Source of the DNA: Bacterioplanoides pacificum
GTDB taxonomy: Bacteria > Pseudomonadota > Gammaproteobacteria > Pseudomonadales > Oceanobacteraceae
Direction of reading: 5' to 3'
Length of the DNA stretch: 64,000 nucleotides
NCBI RefSeq assembly: GCF_042648445.1
Contig: NZ_JBHRYB010000013.1
Coordinates: 372,001-436,000 of the forward strand
A program made the position numbers and the translations under genes. Under the pieces are notes generated by a model. The model saw only the letters and a list, made by a program, of their open reading frames with translations, had not been told where the DNA came from and did not search any database. Positions 26,164 to 35,348 of this stretch are shown here, one piece after another (the first letter of the stretch is position 1; the number at the start of each line of letters is the position of its first letter).

Positions 26164-27963
26164 TTAGTCATCGACACGTAATACGGCGAGGAAAGCAGAT
26201 TGTGGGATTTCCACATTACCAATCTGTTTCATCCGCTTCTTACCTTCTTTCTGCTTCTGCAGCAGTTTTTTCTTACGGCTGACGTCACCACCATAACATT
26301 TGGCCGTTACGTTTTTACGTAATGCCTTCACGGTAGTACGGGCAACGACCTGGTTACCCACCGCCGCCTGAATGGCCACATCAAACATCTGACGAGGAAT
26401 CAGCTCTTTCATTTTTTCCGTCAGTAAAGCACCACGACGGCGAATATTGTCACGGTGCATAATCACCGCCAGCGCATCCACCCGGTCACCATTCACCAGC
26501 ACATCCAGACGCACCAGCGGCGCATCCTGGAAACGCAGGAAATTATAGTCCAGCGAGGCAAAACCCCGGCTGGCCGATTTCAGCCGGTCAAAGAAGTCCA
26601 TCACCACTTCGGCCATCGGGATTTCGTATTTCAGTGCCACCTGAGTACCGGTGTATTGCATATCCACCTGAACACCGCGTTTATCGACACACAGAGAAAT
26701 CACGTTACCAAGATACTCTTGTGGCACCAGGATGTTACATTCGGCAATCGGCTCACGCATTTCATCGATGGTGCCCGGGTCCGGCAGCTTGGACGGGTTA
26801 TCAACTTCTAAGATTTCACCTTTATTATTGACCACCTCATAAATCACCGTCGGCGCGGTGGTGATCAGATCCAGGTTATATTCCCGCTCCAGTCGTTCCT
26901 GGATGATTTCCATATGCAGCATGCCGAGGAAGCCACAACGGAAACCAAAGCCCAGTGCATCGGAGTTTTCCGGCTCATAAAACAAGGAGGCATCATTCAG
27001 AGACAACTTTTCCAGCGCGTCACGGAAGGATTCAAAATCGTCAGAAGATACCGGGAACAGGCCAGCGTAAACCTGAGGTTTCACTTTCTGGAAACCCGGC
27101 AGCTCTTCGGTATCCGGTTGTTTCGCGGCAACGATGGTGTCGCCCACCGGTGCGCCGTGAATATCTTTAATACCGGCAACCAGATAGCCCACCTCACCGC
27201 AGCCTAAGCGCCCGGTTTCATTGCGCTTGGGGGTAAAGATACCCACACCGTCCACGCCATGATCTTTACCGGTCGATTTAATACGGATTTTGTCGCCTTT
27301 TTTGATCGAGCCGTTTTTCACCCGAATCAGAGAGACAACACCGAGGTAAGGGTCAAACCAGGAATCAATGATCAGCGCCTGCAACGGTGCTTCCGGGTCG
27401 CCTTCCGGTGGCGGCACATTGGCCACCAGCTCTTCCAGCACATCATCGATGTTCAGGCCACTTTTCGCCGAACAGCGTACGGCTTCGGTAGCATCGATAC
27501 CAATGATGTCTTCGATTTCCTGCGCCACCCGGTCCGGATCGGCCTGTGGCAGATCCATTTTGTTCAGCACCGGCAACACTTCCAGGCCCTGCTCAATGGC
27601 GGTGTAACAGTTAGCAACCGACTGAGCTTCCACCCCCTGAGCCGCATCCACCACCAGCAACGCACCTTCACAGGCCGACAGCGAGCGTGACACTTCATAG
27701 CTGAAGTCAACGTGCCCCGGGGTGTCAATAAAGTTCAGCTGATAGGTTTCACCGTTACGGGCGGTGTAATCCAGCGTCACGCTCTGGGCTTTAATGGTAA
27801 TGCCGCGTTCACGCTCGATATCCATGGAATCCAGCACCTGCTGCTGCATTTCACGGTCGGACAAACCGCCACACACCTGAATAAAACGGTCCGACAGGGT
27901 CGATTTACCGTGGTCGATGTGGGCAATGATGGAGAAGTTACGAATGTGGTCCAGTTGGCTCAC
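26164..27963 (-). CDS. lepA: Elongation factor 4 (LepA)
   Basis: 599 residues from GTG 27963. G1 is AHIDHGKST (~15), G3 is DTPGHVDF (~79) and G4 is NKMD (~135). The C-terminal LepA-specific domain ends with KCYGGDVSRKKKLLQKQKEGKKRMKQ (landmark only). The GTPase back-translocates or assists stalled and initiating ribosomes. It follows the mucD block leftward and would usually lead into lepB. Confidence 0.97.
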   Translation of the reverse strand: MSQLDHIRNFSIIAHIDHGKSTLSDRFIQVCGGLSDREMQQQVLDSMDIERERGITIKAQSVTLDYTARNGETYQLNFIDTPGHVDFSYEVSRSLSACEGALLVVDAAQGVEAQSVANCYTAIEQGLEVLPVLNKMDLPQADPDRVAQEIEDIIGIDATEAVRCSAKSGLNIDDVLEELVANVPPPEGDPEAPLQALIIDSWFDPYLGVVSLIRVKNGSIKKGDKIRIKSTGKDHGVDGVGIFTPKRNETGRLGCGEVGYLVAGIKDIHGAPVGDTIVAAKQPDTEELPGFQKVKPQVYAGLFPVSSDDFESFRDALEKLSLNDASLFYEPENSDALGFGFRCGFLGMLHMEIIQERLEREYNLDLITTAPTVIYEVVNNKGEILEVDNPSKLPDPGTIDEMREPIAECNILVPQEYLGNVISLCVDKRGVQVDMQYTGTQVALKYEIPMAEVVMDFFDRLKSASRGFASLDYNFLRFQDAPLVRLDVLVNGDRVDALAVIMHRDNIRRRGALLTEKMKELIPRQMFDVAIQAAVGNQVVARTTVKALRKNVTAKCYGGDVSRKKKLLQKQKEGKKRMKQIGNVEIPQSAFLAVLRVDD

Positions 27964-28420
27964 GAAATAGATCCGCTTAAGTATTCAAATGGGCTGGAAT
28001 TCTACTTGAAAGGTGATCCAAAGGCTAACGGATTCAGATGGTTAGCGGCTCTGTGGAGCGATGACCGCCAGCGCTGTTCACGACCACAAACGATTTGACG
28101 TATGCTTTGCCACCACCAGAGCTCGTTCGGAATCAGCAGACATGGAACTACTCCCCCCAGCCGAAGGTCAGGATCATCACACTCTTCGCGGACTCACCAT
28201 TGAAAATAAAATCATTGAAATCGGCAATGGTACGTATCAGGACATAATTCACAGCAGCACGCTGATTGATTGTACTTTTTTCCACAATCATTCAGAACGA
28301 CGCAACGGATTATAGGCCAGCTAGGGCCTGTCTGATTGCTAGAGCCCAAAGACACAAAAAATCCCGCAACGGCTCACGCCATTGCGGGATTCTTCCTATC
28401 CTGATTCAGTGACTGAAACC
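27964..28420. other. 457-bp gap between mucD and lepA
   Basis: This gap must hold the lepA promoter region and, at its right end, the mucD terminator. A rightward frame at 28142-28315 (57 codons from ATG 28142, with no obvious ribosome site) encodes RGLTIENKIIEIGNGTYQ and could be a small gene, but nothing else supports it. Otherwise I see nothing definite. Confidence 0.4.
28355..28391 (-). terminator. Terminator after mucD
   Basis: AATCCCGCAA (28360-28369) pairs with TTGCGGGATT (28382-28391) around a 12-base loop; on the minus strand a T run (ATTTTTTGTG) follows. It ends the rpoE-mucABC-mucD transcript. Confidence 0.88.
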
Positions 28421-29830
28421 TTATTCTGCAATTCTCAGCGGAATAAACATCGCGGCACCACGGCGCACAATACGCATCGGTACGCTGCGGTTCTTCGGCA
28501 ACGCTTTGCTTACCTTCTCGAAATCCTCGACCGAACGAATCGACTCACCGTAGATCATGGTAATCACATCACCACTCACCAGGCCGGCAAACGCCGCCGG
28601 ACCCTGCTTCACTTCTTTCACCAGCACACCATCACCCAGTTGCTTGCGCTGCGCGTCACTCAGATCGGCGACCACAACACCCAGGCGGTTGCTCTGGCTT
28701 TGCTGCGGATCATGGTTAGCCAGTACCACACCGTCACCGTCCGGCAGGTTACCAATGCGGATATTCAGCAGCTTGCGCTTGCCGTTACGCACCACTTTGA
28801 CCTTAGCCTCTGTGCCCGGCTTAACCCGCCCGACCTGATGTGGCAGATCGGATGACAGATAAATTTCGTTGCCATTGAAATGGGTAATAATATCGCCGTT
28901 TTCCAGGCCACCGGCTTCTGCCGGGCTGTCAGGTACCACCTGTGCTACCAGCGCACCCGCCGCTTTGTCCAGCCCGAACGACTCGGCCAGCTCTTTGTTG
29001 ACCTCCTGAATCACAACCCCCAGCCAACCCCGGCTGACTTTGCCTTTTTCTTTCAGCTGGTCGGCCACATTCATGGCGACGTTCATCGGGATCGCAAACG
29101 ACACCCCCATAAATCCACCGGAGCGGGTATAAATCTGTGAGTTGATCCCCACCACTTCACCATCCAGGTTAAACAGCGGACCACCGGAGTTACCCGGGTT
29201 AATGGCCACATCGGTCTGAATAAATGGCACATAGTTTTCGTTGGGTAAATTACGGCCTTTGGCGGACACAATCCCGGCGGTCACGGAATAGTCGAAGCCG
29301 AACGGAGAACCGATGGCAACTACCCACTCGCCCACTTCCAGCTTATCGGAATCACCTAATTCAACAGTCGGCAAATCTTCCGCTTCGACCTTTAACAACG
29401 CCAGATCTGAACTTTCATCTGCTCCGATGACCTGAGCATCCAGTTCACGGCGATCATTAAGACGCACAATAATCTCGTCCGCCTCACGAATAACGTGATT
29501 GTTAGTGAGAATATAACCATCATCAGAGATGATAAAACCGGAACCCAGCGACGACTTTTCCTGCTGCCGCCCGCGAGGACCCTGCGGATTGCCATAGGGC
29601 ATCGGCTGACCAAAGAAATGACGGAAGATTTCCGGCACATCATCCGGCAAGCCGTAACGGCGCAGCGTATTACGCTGGTCAACGTGCTGAACGGTGGAAA
29701 TGTTCACCACCGCGGGGGAGGTTTCTTTCACCAGCTCGCGGAAGTCGGGTAAATCGGCGTGAGCCGATAAGCTGAAACAGGCCACCAGCAAAGCAGCCAA
29801 CACTGAAAACGAACGAAACAATTGCGTCAT
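28421..29830 (-). CDS. mucD: MucD/DegQ periplasmic serine protease
   Basis: 469 residues from ATG 29830, which has AGAGGA upstream; an ATG five codons earlier is possible. A signal peptide covers about 1-25. The HtrA catalytic triad is visible as NNHVI (His), SSDLALLKV (Asp) and NPGNSGGPLF (Ser, ~215). Two PDZ domains follow (GWLGVVIQEV, ~265, and LGVVVADLS, ~380). It degrades misfolded envelope proteins and restrains the SigmaE response. It lies 125 bp downstream of rseC in the rpoE operon. Confidence 0.95.
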   Translation of the reverse strand: MTQLFRSFSVLAALLVACFSLSAHADLPDFRELVKETSPAVVNISTVQHVDQRNTLRRYGLPDDVPEIFRHFFGQPMPYGNPQGPRGRQQEKSSLGSGFIISDDGYILTNNHVIREADEIIVRLNDRRELDAQVIGADESSDLALLKVEAEDLPTVELGDSDKLEVGEWVVAIGSPFGFDYSVTAGIVSAKGRNLPNENYVPFIQTDVAINPGNSGGPLFNLDGEVVGINSQIYTRSGGFMGVSFAIPMNVAMNVADQLKEKGKVSRGWLGVVIQEVNKELAESFGLDKAAGALVAQVVPDSPAEAGGLENGDIITHFNGNEIYLSSDLPHQVGRVKPGTEAKVKVVRNGKRKLLNIRIGNLPDGDGVVLANHDPQQSQSNRLGVVVADLSDAQRKQLGDGVLVKEVKQGPAAFAGLVSGDVITMIYGESIRSVEDFEKVSKALPKNRSVPMRIVRRGAAMFIPLRIAE

Positions 29831-29955
29831 ACCATTCCTCTGCATGGAAAATCATCCCAGTTTTTGTAAGGATAACGATGTCCCAGGAAGCTGCAATTGT
29901 CATGTATAAAAAAGTAAGGTTGAGCAAGGACTTAGCAAACAATCAGCAGCCTGAC

Positions 29956-30402
29956 TCAGCGTATTTCAAGCCGTTGCAGCTGTTCACAGGAATCGTGGAA
30001 ACGCGGCTGCCAGTCATCTTTTTTCCGCTCAGAAATTAAACGCGCAGCCATGAAGCCAAGCAACAAACCGGCCAGTCCAGCCAGCATGGCACCCGGCTCC
30101 AGCCAGAGGAAATGCCCCAGCAGCGACAACAACAGCATACCCAGCAGCGGCAGGCCATATAACACCAGAGCGCTGATCGCCAGGCTGCCTTGCGGCAGGG
30201 TCAGCGTTGCCTGCTGCCCTACCCGGAAGGGTTTATCGGTCGCCACCCATAAGCGCATTTTGCGCCCCAGCTTGCTCAACGATTGTTGCCCGCAACCACT
30301 GCGGGCGTTACAGGAAGAGCAGGCACTCTGCTGCATGGCTTCTACCCATACACCGTCACGACCGATCCCGACAATTTCAACAACTTCCTGACTCACACAC
30401 AT
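29956..30402 (-). CDS. rseC: RseC/MucC, SigmaE activity modulator
   Basis: 148 residues from ATG 30402. The N-terminal cytoplasmic part has CSSCNARSGCGQ near 28-39, the conserved cysteines of RseC. Two transmembrane helices (about 75-95 and 100-120) follow, and the C-terminus is charged. RseC is a minor regulator of SigmaE and has been linked to reducing the SoxR cluster. It sits in its usual place after mucB. Confidence 0.92.
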   Translation of the reverse strand: MCVSQEVVEIVGIGRDGVWVEAMQQSACSSCNARSGCGQQSLSKLGRKMRLWVATDKPFRVGQQATLTLPQGSLAISALVLYGLPLLGMLLLSLLGHFLWLEPGAMLAGLAGLLLGFMAARLISERKKDDWQPRFHDSCEQLQRLEIR

Positions 30403-30454
30403 TCCCGCACTGACAAATTGGTAGACACAGGCTGTAACACCAGCGTGACGCAGA

Positions 30455-31471
30455 TTACTGCGGCATCACTGAGGTGGCAATTTTTTCCAGCGTCAGCAAC
30501 GGCACTTCTCCCACCACACTAATGCGGTATTGACGTTCATCCGTGTTCAGATAACTGACCACAGCGGCCGTTGCTCCCCACTGCTGTTTCATCAATGGCA
30601 TGGGCAGCTCGCCGCTGGCATCGTCAACAAACACCGTAATCGCCGCCAGGCCGTCAGTATACATCAAGGTCGCCAGTGTGCCCTGCCCGCTATCCGCAGC
30701 CGGATGATTCAGAGCATTACCATTCTGGGCCCGCACCTGACTGGCCGCGACCATAAAGCCTCTGGGTAACCAGCCGATTTGCCAGCGCTGCTGTTCCAGC
30801 ACATCGGTACTTTCATGACTGGCCATATGGGCAGCCAGACGGTGACCCTGACTCTGTGGCAGGAAGTCGCTGTCAGCCAGAGCCACGCCGATTTCAATCG
30901 CCGCAAACTGGAAGCGCTCCAGCACCTGCTGGCGCGCATCAACCAGGTCAGAGCGTAATAACAGCCCGCTATCCCGATCCAGCCACAACTGATACCCATA
31001 GCGATAGCCATCCTTAGGAGTGACATCAATCCGTTGTGCCAGACGGCCGGCAACCCGGCTCTGCTGCCCGAGTGTAAAACCGTAATAAGCATCCGGCGCG
31101 GCATGCTGATATGCAAAATCACGCTTAAGCGGGTTAGCCTGAACATTAAAACGCATCATATGTTCGCCCGGGTGAATGCAGGTAACGTCATGCCCCTGAC
31201 GAATCACTTCGCGCGGTGCGCCGGTCAGGTGCAACAAACGTTCATACTCCACGCCCTGCCTGACCGCATGCGCCAGTTGCAGGGTTTCCCAGCGTTGATG
31301 ATTGCCGTAAATCAATACTCCGCGATAATTCTGCTCCTTCTGCGCCCGGGACATACGTTCCAGCCAGTCGTGTACATCCGCGGCCTGAGCCATAACCGGC
31401 AACAGCAGAGCCAGAAGGAATAAACCGGCCAGCTTCAGTAACAACCGACGACCATTCAACAGCAGCAACAT
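30455..31471 (-). CDS. mucB: MucB/RseB, periplasmic regulator of the anti-sigma factor
   Basis: 338 residues from ATG 31471, three bases after the mucA stop. Signal peptide about 1-31. The N-terminal LolA-like domain has NYRGVLIYGNHQRWETLQL, and the C-terminal domain WLPRGFMVAASQ binds MucA. RseB senses lipopolysaccharide precursors and shields MucA from proteolysis until stress comes. Confidence 0.93.
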   Translation of the reverse strand: MLLLLNGRRLLLKLAGLFLLALLLPVMAQAADVHDWLERMSRAQKEQNYRGVLIYGNHQRWETLQLAHAVRQGVEYERLLHLTGAPREVIRQGHDVTCIHPGEHMMRFNVQANPLKRDFAYQHAAPDAYYGFTLGQQSRVAGRLAQRIDVTPKDGYRYGYQLWLDRDSGLLLRSDLVDARQQVLERFQFAAIEIGVALADSDFLPQSQGHRLAAHMASHESTDVLEQQRWQIGWLPRGFMVAASQVRAQNGNALNHPAADSGQGTLATLMYTDGLAAITVFVDDASGELPMPLMKQQWGATAAVVSYLNTDERQYRISVVGEVPLLTLEKIATSVMPQ

Positions 31472-31474
31472 CAA

Positions 31475-32131
31475 TTACTCCGCGCTTTTGCCATCAGCCG
31501 TTTCAGCCGGCTGCGCTACCGCCTCTGCGGCTTCGTCATCGGGTTGATCAAAACTGGCCACCCGGGCATAAGGCATCATACCTTTACCGGTATTCAGGGC
31601 GGCATTTTCGGTGTGTTGCAGCACATATTGCTGCAATTTACGCTGTGCTTGCTGCAGTTGCTGACTGTCGGGCACGGCCGCATGGCCAGCCAGCTGCTGG
31701 TCACTCTGTGGTAGCGCGGCCTGATCGGCTAACTGAGGTGCCAGCGACTCCTGATTCAGGCGTACACCAACCAATACCGCCAGGGTTACCGACGCCGCAA
31801 CAGCCGCTGATGCCAGCCAGTTAATCCCCCGACGACCAGCGGCGGCCGCCTCTGTAGCCTGCGGCCGGGCTTTAGCCGGCACTTCTTCCATCGGTTCCCC
31901 GTCAATCGCCTGCATAATGCCACGCGATAAATCGATGTCAGCGAACGTTTCATCCGGCGTACCGTCACCGGAAGCATCAGCCCGCATCAGTTCACTCATC
32001 AGCTGATAACGCTGCCAGCTGGCGCGTAGTTCGTCGTCACCCTCCAGCTGGTTCAGTAAGCGGCGGATTTCCAGCTCATCGGCCTCGCCGTCTACCAGTG
32101 CTGATAACGATTCTTTCATTCTGTCATTCAT
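31475..32131 (-). CDS. mucA: MucA/RseA anti-sigma factor
   Basis: 218 residues from ATG 32131 (AGGTGG upstream); GTG 32137 in the same frame is the alternative. The N-terminal SALVDGEADELEIRRLL block binds SigmaE in the cytoplasm. A transmembrane helix lies at about residues 107-125 (WLASAAVAASVTLAVLVGV), and the C-terminal part is periplasmic. Proteolysis of MucA releases SigmaE. Confidence 0.93.
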   Translation of the reverse strand: MNDRMKESLSALVDGEADELEIRRLLNQLEGDDELRASWQRYQLMSELMRADASGDGTPDETFADIDLSRGIMQAIDGEPMEEVPAKARPQATEAAAAGRRGINWLASAAVAASVTLAVLVGVRLNQESLAPQLADQAALPQSDQQLAGHAAVPDSQQLQQAQRKLQQYVLQHTENAALNTGKGMMPYARVASFDQPDDEAAEAVAQPAETADGKSAE

Positions 32132-32151
32132 ATCCACCTGCCTGGCGTCTG

Positions 32152-32739
32152 TTACGCCGTTGCCGCTAATAACGGCTGCATTTTTTTATCGATCGCTTCC
32201 CGGGCGCGGAAAATACGCGAACGCACTGTACCAATCGGACAATTCATCACGGCGGCAATCTCGTCGTAACTGAGACCTTCTATTTCCCGCAACGTGACGG
32301 CTATTTTCAGTTCTTCCGGTAACCCTTCGATGGTATCAAACACCACTTTCTGCAACTGATCCCGATGCAATAAACCATCCGGAGTATCACTGTCCCGGAG
32401 GCTGCTTTCATCGGCAAAAAATTCAGCATCACCCGGATCTACGTCGTGTGTGGGCGTCCGTCGGCCACGGCTGATGAGATAATTTTTAGCGGTATTCACA
32501 GCAATCCGGTACATCCAGGTATAAAACGCACTTTCACCGCGAAAACCGGGCAACGCCCGGAAAGCTTTAATAAAGGCTTCCTGAGTGACGTCCTGGGCTT
32601 CGGCAAAGTCGCTGATGTAACGACTGACCAACGCCAGAATACGGTGTTGATATTTCACCACCAGCAGGTCGAAAGCGCGGCGGTCACCCTTTTGTACCCG
32701 TGCAACCAGTTGCCGGTCGTTGTCAGGTTGATCTGTCAT
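32152..32739 (-). CDS. rpoE: RNA polymerase sigma factor SigmaE (AlgU)
   Basis: 195 residues from ATG 32739, standard for RpoE/AlgU; the frame opens upstream to 32865 but that part is leader. Sigma region 2 is ILALVSRYISDFAEAQDVTQEAFIKAFRALPGF (landmark only) with FYTWMYRIAVNTAKNYL, and region 4 is ITLREIEGLSYDEIAAVMNCPIGTVRSRIFRAR in character. It directs envelope-stress transcription and heads mucA-mucB-rseC-mucD. Confidence 0.97.
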   Translation of the reverse strand: MTDQPDNDRQLVARVQKGDRRAFDLLVVKYQHRILALVSRYISDFAEAQDVTQEAFIKAFRALPGFRGESAFYTWMYRIAVNTAKNYLISRGRRTPTHDVDPGDAEFFADESSLRDSDTPDGLLHRDQLQKVVFDTIEGLPEELKIAVTLREIEGLSYDEIAAVMNCPIGTVRSRIFRAREAIDKKMQPLLAATA

Positions 32740-32828
32740 GCTGTTATCCGTTGTTATATGCCGTTGTTGCACAGCCAACGCCTGTTTTGCCAATGTTATT
32801 CTCCCACACCAGAAGATACTTACCCGGC

Positions 32829-32855
32829 TTTGAGAGCAGCAACGGCCAAAAGTTC
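32829..32855 (-). promoter_or_regulatory. SigmaE-type autoregulatory promoter of rpoE
   Basis: On the minus strand GAACTT (32855-32850) is followed by a 16-bp spacer and TCAAA (32833-32829), matching the AlgU/SigmaE pattern GAACTT-N16-TCNNA. It lies about 90 bp before the rpoE ATG, so the factor should drive its own operon. Confidence 0.8.
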
Positions 32856-32938
32856 CCGCTAGCAATCAATAAAGCACCACTTTTCATGGCGCGGCGTGGA
32901 AAGTATAGTGCGCCACAGTTATCTGAAAGAATGCACTC

Positions 32939-34543
32939 ATGACCCAGTCTTTGTCGTACGACGTCGTTATCATTGGCAGTGGCGCTGCCGGCCTGACCCT
33001 GGCGCTGTCGCTGCCGGATCATATGAAGGTTGCTGTGATCAGCAAAGATCAGCTTGATTCCGGTTCTACCCGCTGGGCTCAGGGTGGTGTGGCCGCGGTG
33101 CTCGATAAAGAAGACAGCGTTGACGCCCACGTCCAGGATACCCTGATCGCCGGCGCCGGGCTGTGTCATGAACCCAGTGTTCGTTTTACCGTGGAAAATT
33201 CCGCTGAAGCCATTCAGTGGCTGATTGATATCGGTGTACCTTTCACCCAGGAAGGTGACAAGTTCCACCTGACCCGTGAAGGTGGTCACAGTGCCCGGCG
33301 TATTATTCATGCCGCCGATGCCACCGGCCACGCCATTTCCGATACCCTGCTGAAACGCGCACAGCAAAAAACCAACCTGACACTGCTGCACGATTACATC
33401 GCCGTGGATCTGATTACCCGCGAAAAGCTCGGCCTCGACGGTCATGGTTGCATCGGCGCTTATTTCCTTAATAACCGCAACGGCGATATCGACGTGATTA
33501 CCGCCCATGCGGTGGTACTGGCCACCGGCGGCGCCAGTAAAGCCTACCTTTATACCAGCAACCCGGATGGCGCTTCCGGCGATGGTATCGCCATGGCGTT
33601 CCGCGCCGGCTGCCGGGTAGCCAATATGGAATTTAACCAGTTCCACCCGACCTGCCTGTACCATCCACAGGCCAAATCGTTTCTGATTACCGAAGCCGTA
33701 CGCGGCGAAGGTGGCCGGTTATTATTGCCCGATGGCCAGCCATTTATGCATCGTTTTGATGAACGCGGAGAGCTGGCACCACGTGATATCGTTGCCCGCG
33801 CCATCGACCATGAGATGAAACGCCTGGGGGCCGATTGTTTATTCCTCGACATCAGCCACAAACCGGCTGCGTTTATCAGGGAGCACTTCCCCACTATTTA
33901 CGAGCGCTGCCTGCAGCTCGGCATTGATATCACCCGGGACCCGATTCCGGTCGTACCCGCCGCCCATTACACCTGTGGTGGTGTGGTAACGGACACCAAC
34001 GGCCAGACCGATATTCCCGATCTGTATGCCATTGGTGAAGTGGCCTCCACCGGCTTACACGGAGCAAACCGGCTGGCCAGTAATTCATTGCTGGAATGTC
34101 TGGTTTACGCCCGTTCCGCGGCCCAGCACATCGTCGACCATATCGACTTACAGGCTGATTTCCCGCAGGCACCGGCCTGGGATTCCAGCCAGGTCACAGA
34201 CTCCGACGAAGCGGTGGTGATTTCCCATAACTGGGATGAATTGCGCCGCTTTATGTGGGATTACGTCGGCATTGTACGCACCACCAAACGACTGCTGCGC
34301 GCCAAGCACCGGGTCAGTTTGTTGCGTCAGGAAATTCAGGAATTCTACAGCAACTACCACATCAGCAATGACCTGCTGGAGTTGCGTAATCTGGTGGATA
34401 TCGCCGATGTGATTATCCGCTCGGCATTATTGCGGAAAGAAAGCCGTGGCCTGCATTACAGCCATGATTACCCACAACCGCTGCCACGGGCATTTGATAC
34501 CGTACTGACGCCGAAATATCTGAAGGAACTGGGAGAGTTGTAG
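32939..34543 (+). CDS. nadB: L-aspartate oxidase
   Basis: 534 residues from ATG 32939. The FAD-binding start VVIIGSGAAGLTLALSL, DSGSTRWAQGGVAAVLD (~42), the active-site REGGHSARRIIHAADATG and the VPAAHYTCGGVVTD block (~338) define NadB of the succinate dehydrogenase flavoprotein family. It oxidises aspartate to iminoaspartate for NAD synthesis. It is divergent from rpoE, a common gammaproteobacterial layout. Confidence 0.97.
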   Translation: MTQSLSYDVVIIGSGAAGLTLALSLPDHMKVAVISKDQLDSGSTRWAQGGVAAVLDKEDSVDAHVQDTLIAGAGLCHEPSVRFTVENSAEAIQWLIDIGVPFTQEGDKFHLTREGGHSARRIIHAADATGHAISDTLLKRAQQKTNLTLLHDYIAVDLITREKLGLDGHGCIGAYFLNNRNGDIDVITAHAVVLATGGASKAYLYTSNPDGASGDGIAMAFRAGCRVANMEFNQFHPTCLYHPQAKSFLITEAVRGEGGRLLLPDGQPFMHRFDERGELAPRDIVARAIDHEMKRLGADCLFLDISHKPAAFIREHFPTIYERCLQLGIDITRDPIPVVPAAHYTCGGVVTDTNGQTDIPDLYAIGEVASTGLHGANRLASNSLLECLVYARSAAQHIVDHIDLQADFPQAPAWDSSQVTDSDEAVVISHNWDELRRFMWDYVGIVRTTKRLLRAKHRVSLLRQEIQEFYSNYHISNDLLELRNLVDIADVIIRSALLRKESRGLHYSHDYPQPLPRAFDTVLTPKYLKELGEL

Positions 34544-34552
34544 CAACCCGGC

Positions 34553-34963
34553 TCAGGCAACGCCGTACAGCGCCGCTTTGAGACGCCGGAACTCTTCCCT
34601 GCTGACGCAACTGTCGGGGCGGATAATCAGCCGCTGCCAGGGCCACCAGGACCAGTGCAGAATAAGATAATCGCGCCGTCGCACGCAACCGTCACGCCAC
34701 CGAACCCGGTAACGTTTACCGTCCTGCTCCAGCCACCATTGTGGTGTATTATGCTGCAGCTGATAACCCAGCGCGGACACCGCCGGTTGCCGGCGTAATA
34801 CCAGCCCGGCAACGGCAGCAACTGGCGCAAGAATTAACAAGCAAAGCAGCGGATGCCATGGCAGCTGCAGATAAACGGCCAGTAATAACAGCAGCAACGC
34901 GCCGTAATCACGCCAGGGCTGTGAACGCGACGGCGCTATACGCCACTCAGCGCTGGCGCGCAT
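34553..34963 (-). CDS. ygfX: YgfX/CptA-like membrane protein
   Basis: 136 residues from ATG 34963, inside the last 17 bp of sdhE. A PSRSQPWRDYG start and two close transmembrane helices (about 20-55) precede a cytoplasmic domain with QWWLEQDGKRYRVRW and the closing FRRLKAALYG. That shape, and coupling to sdhE, match YgfX. Its E. coli counterpart inhibits cytoskeletal proteins in some reports, which is not certain here. Confidence 0.8.
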   Translation of the reverse strand: MRASAEWRIAPSRSQPWRDYGALLLLLLAVYLQLPWHPLLCLLILAPVAAVAGLVLRRQPAVSALGYQLQHNTPQWWLEQDGKRYRVRWRDGCVRRRDYLILHWSWWPWQRLIIRPDSCVSREEFRRLKAALYGVA

Positions 34964-35216
34964 GCTCCTGCACCATAGCGACAATTTTCGCCATCTCCGG
35001 GTCGTCGGGAATCTGATGCTCCATAAACCAGGTAAATAAATCCGGATCTTCACAATCCAGTAACGCCAGGTAACGGTCTTTATCTTCCCGGCTCAGATCT
35101 GGAAAAGCCTGTTCGGCAAAGGGTAACAACAACACATCCAGTTCCAGCATACCGCGACGGCTGTGCCAGGCAGTGCGTTTATTTTCGATGGCTTCAGGGC
35201 TTGTTTGATCGGTCAC
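34947..35216 (-). CDS. sdhE: FAD assembly factor SdhE
   Basis: 89 residues from GTG 35216, chosen because AAGGAG lies just upstream of it; a GTG at 35243 would place that site inside the gene. WHSRRGMLELDVLLLPFAEQ carries the RGxxE motif needed for covalent flavinylation of SdhA, and LLDCEDPDLFTWFM is the usual second helix block. Coupled to ygfX and divergent from ygfZ, as in many gammaproteobacteria. Confidence 0.94.
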   Translation of the reverse strand: MTDQTSPEAIENKRTAWHSRRGMLELDVLLLPFAEQAFPDLSREDKDRYLALLDCEDPDLFTWFMEHQIPDDPEMAKIVAMVQEHARQR

Positions 35217-35348
35217 GAACGGACTCCTTCTGTTAACTGTCACAGTATATCACTGCCTCTGGCACAAATAGCCATACCTATTATGGCGTTATCGTCAGCC
35301 GCAGAATGTTTTACACTGGCCGCCGGTTTACACGGTACGGTTGTCTGT

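Noticed and set aside
28061..28315. 84-codon rightward gene in the mucD-lepA gap
   Set aside because: No convincing ribosome site or family; noted only as a possible 57-codon frame from 28142.
32744..33664. 306-codon leftward open frame over the start of nadB
   Set aside because: Antisense to a clear nadB and over the rpoE promoter; its residues match no family and reflect the codon use of nadB.
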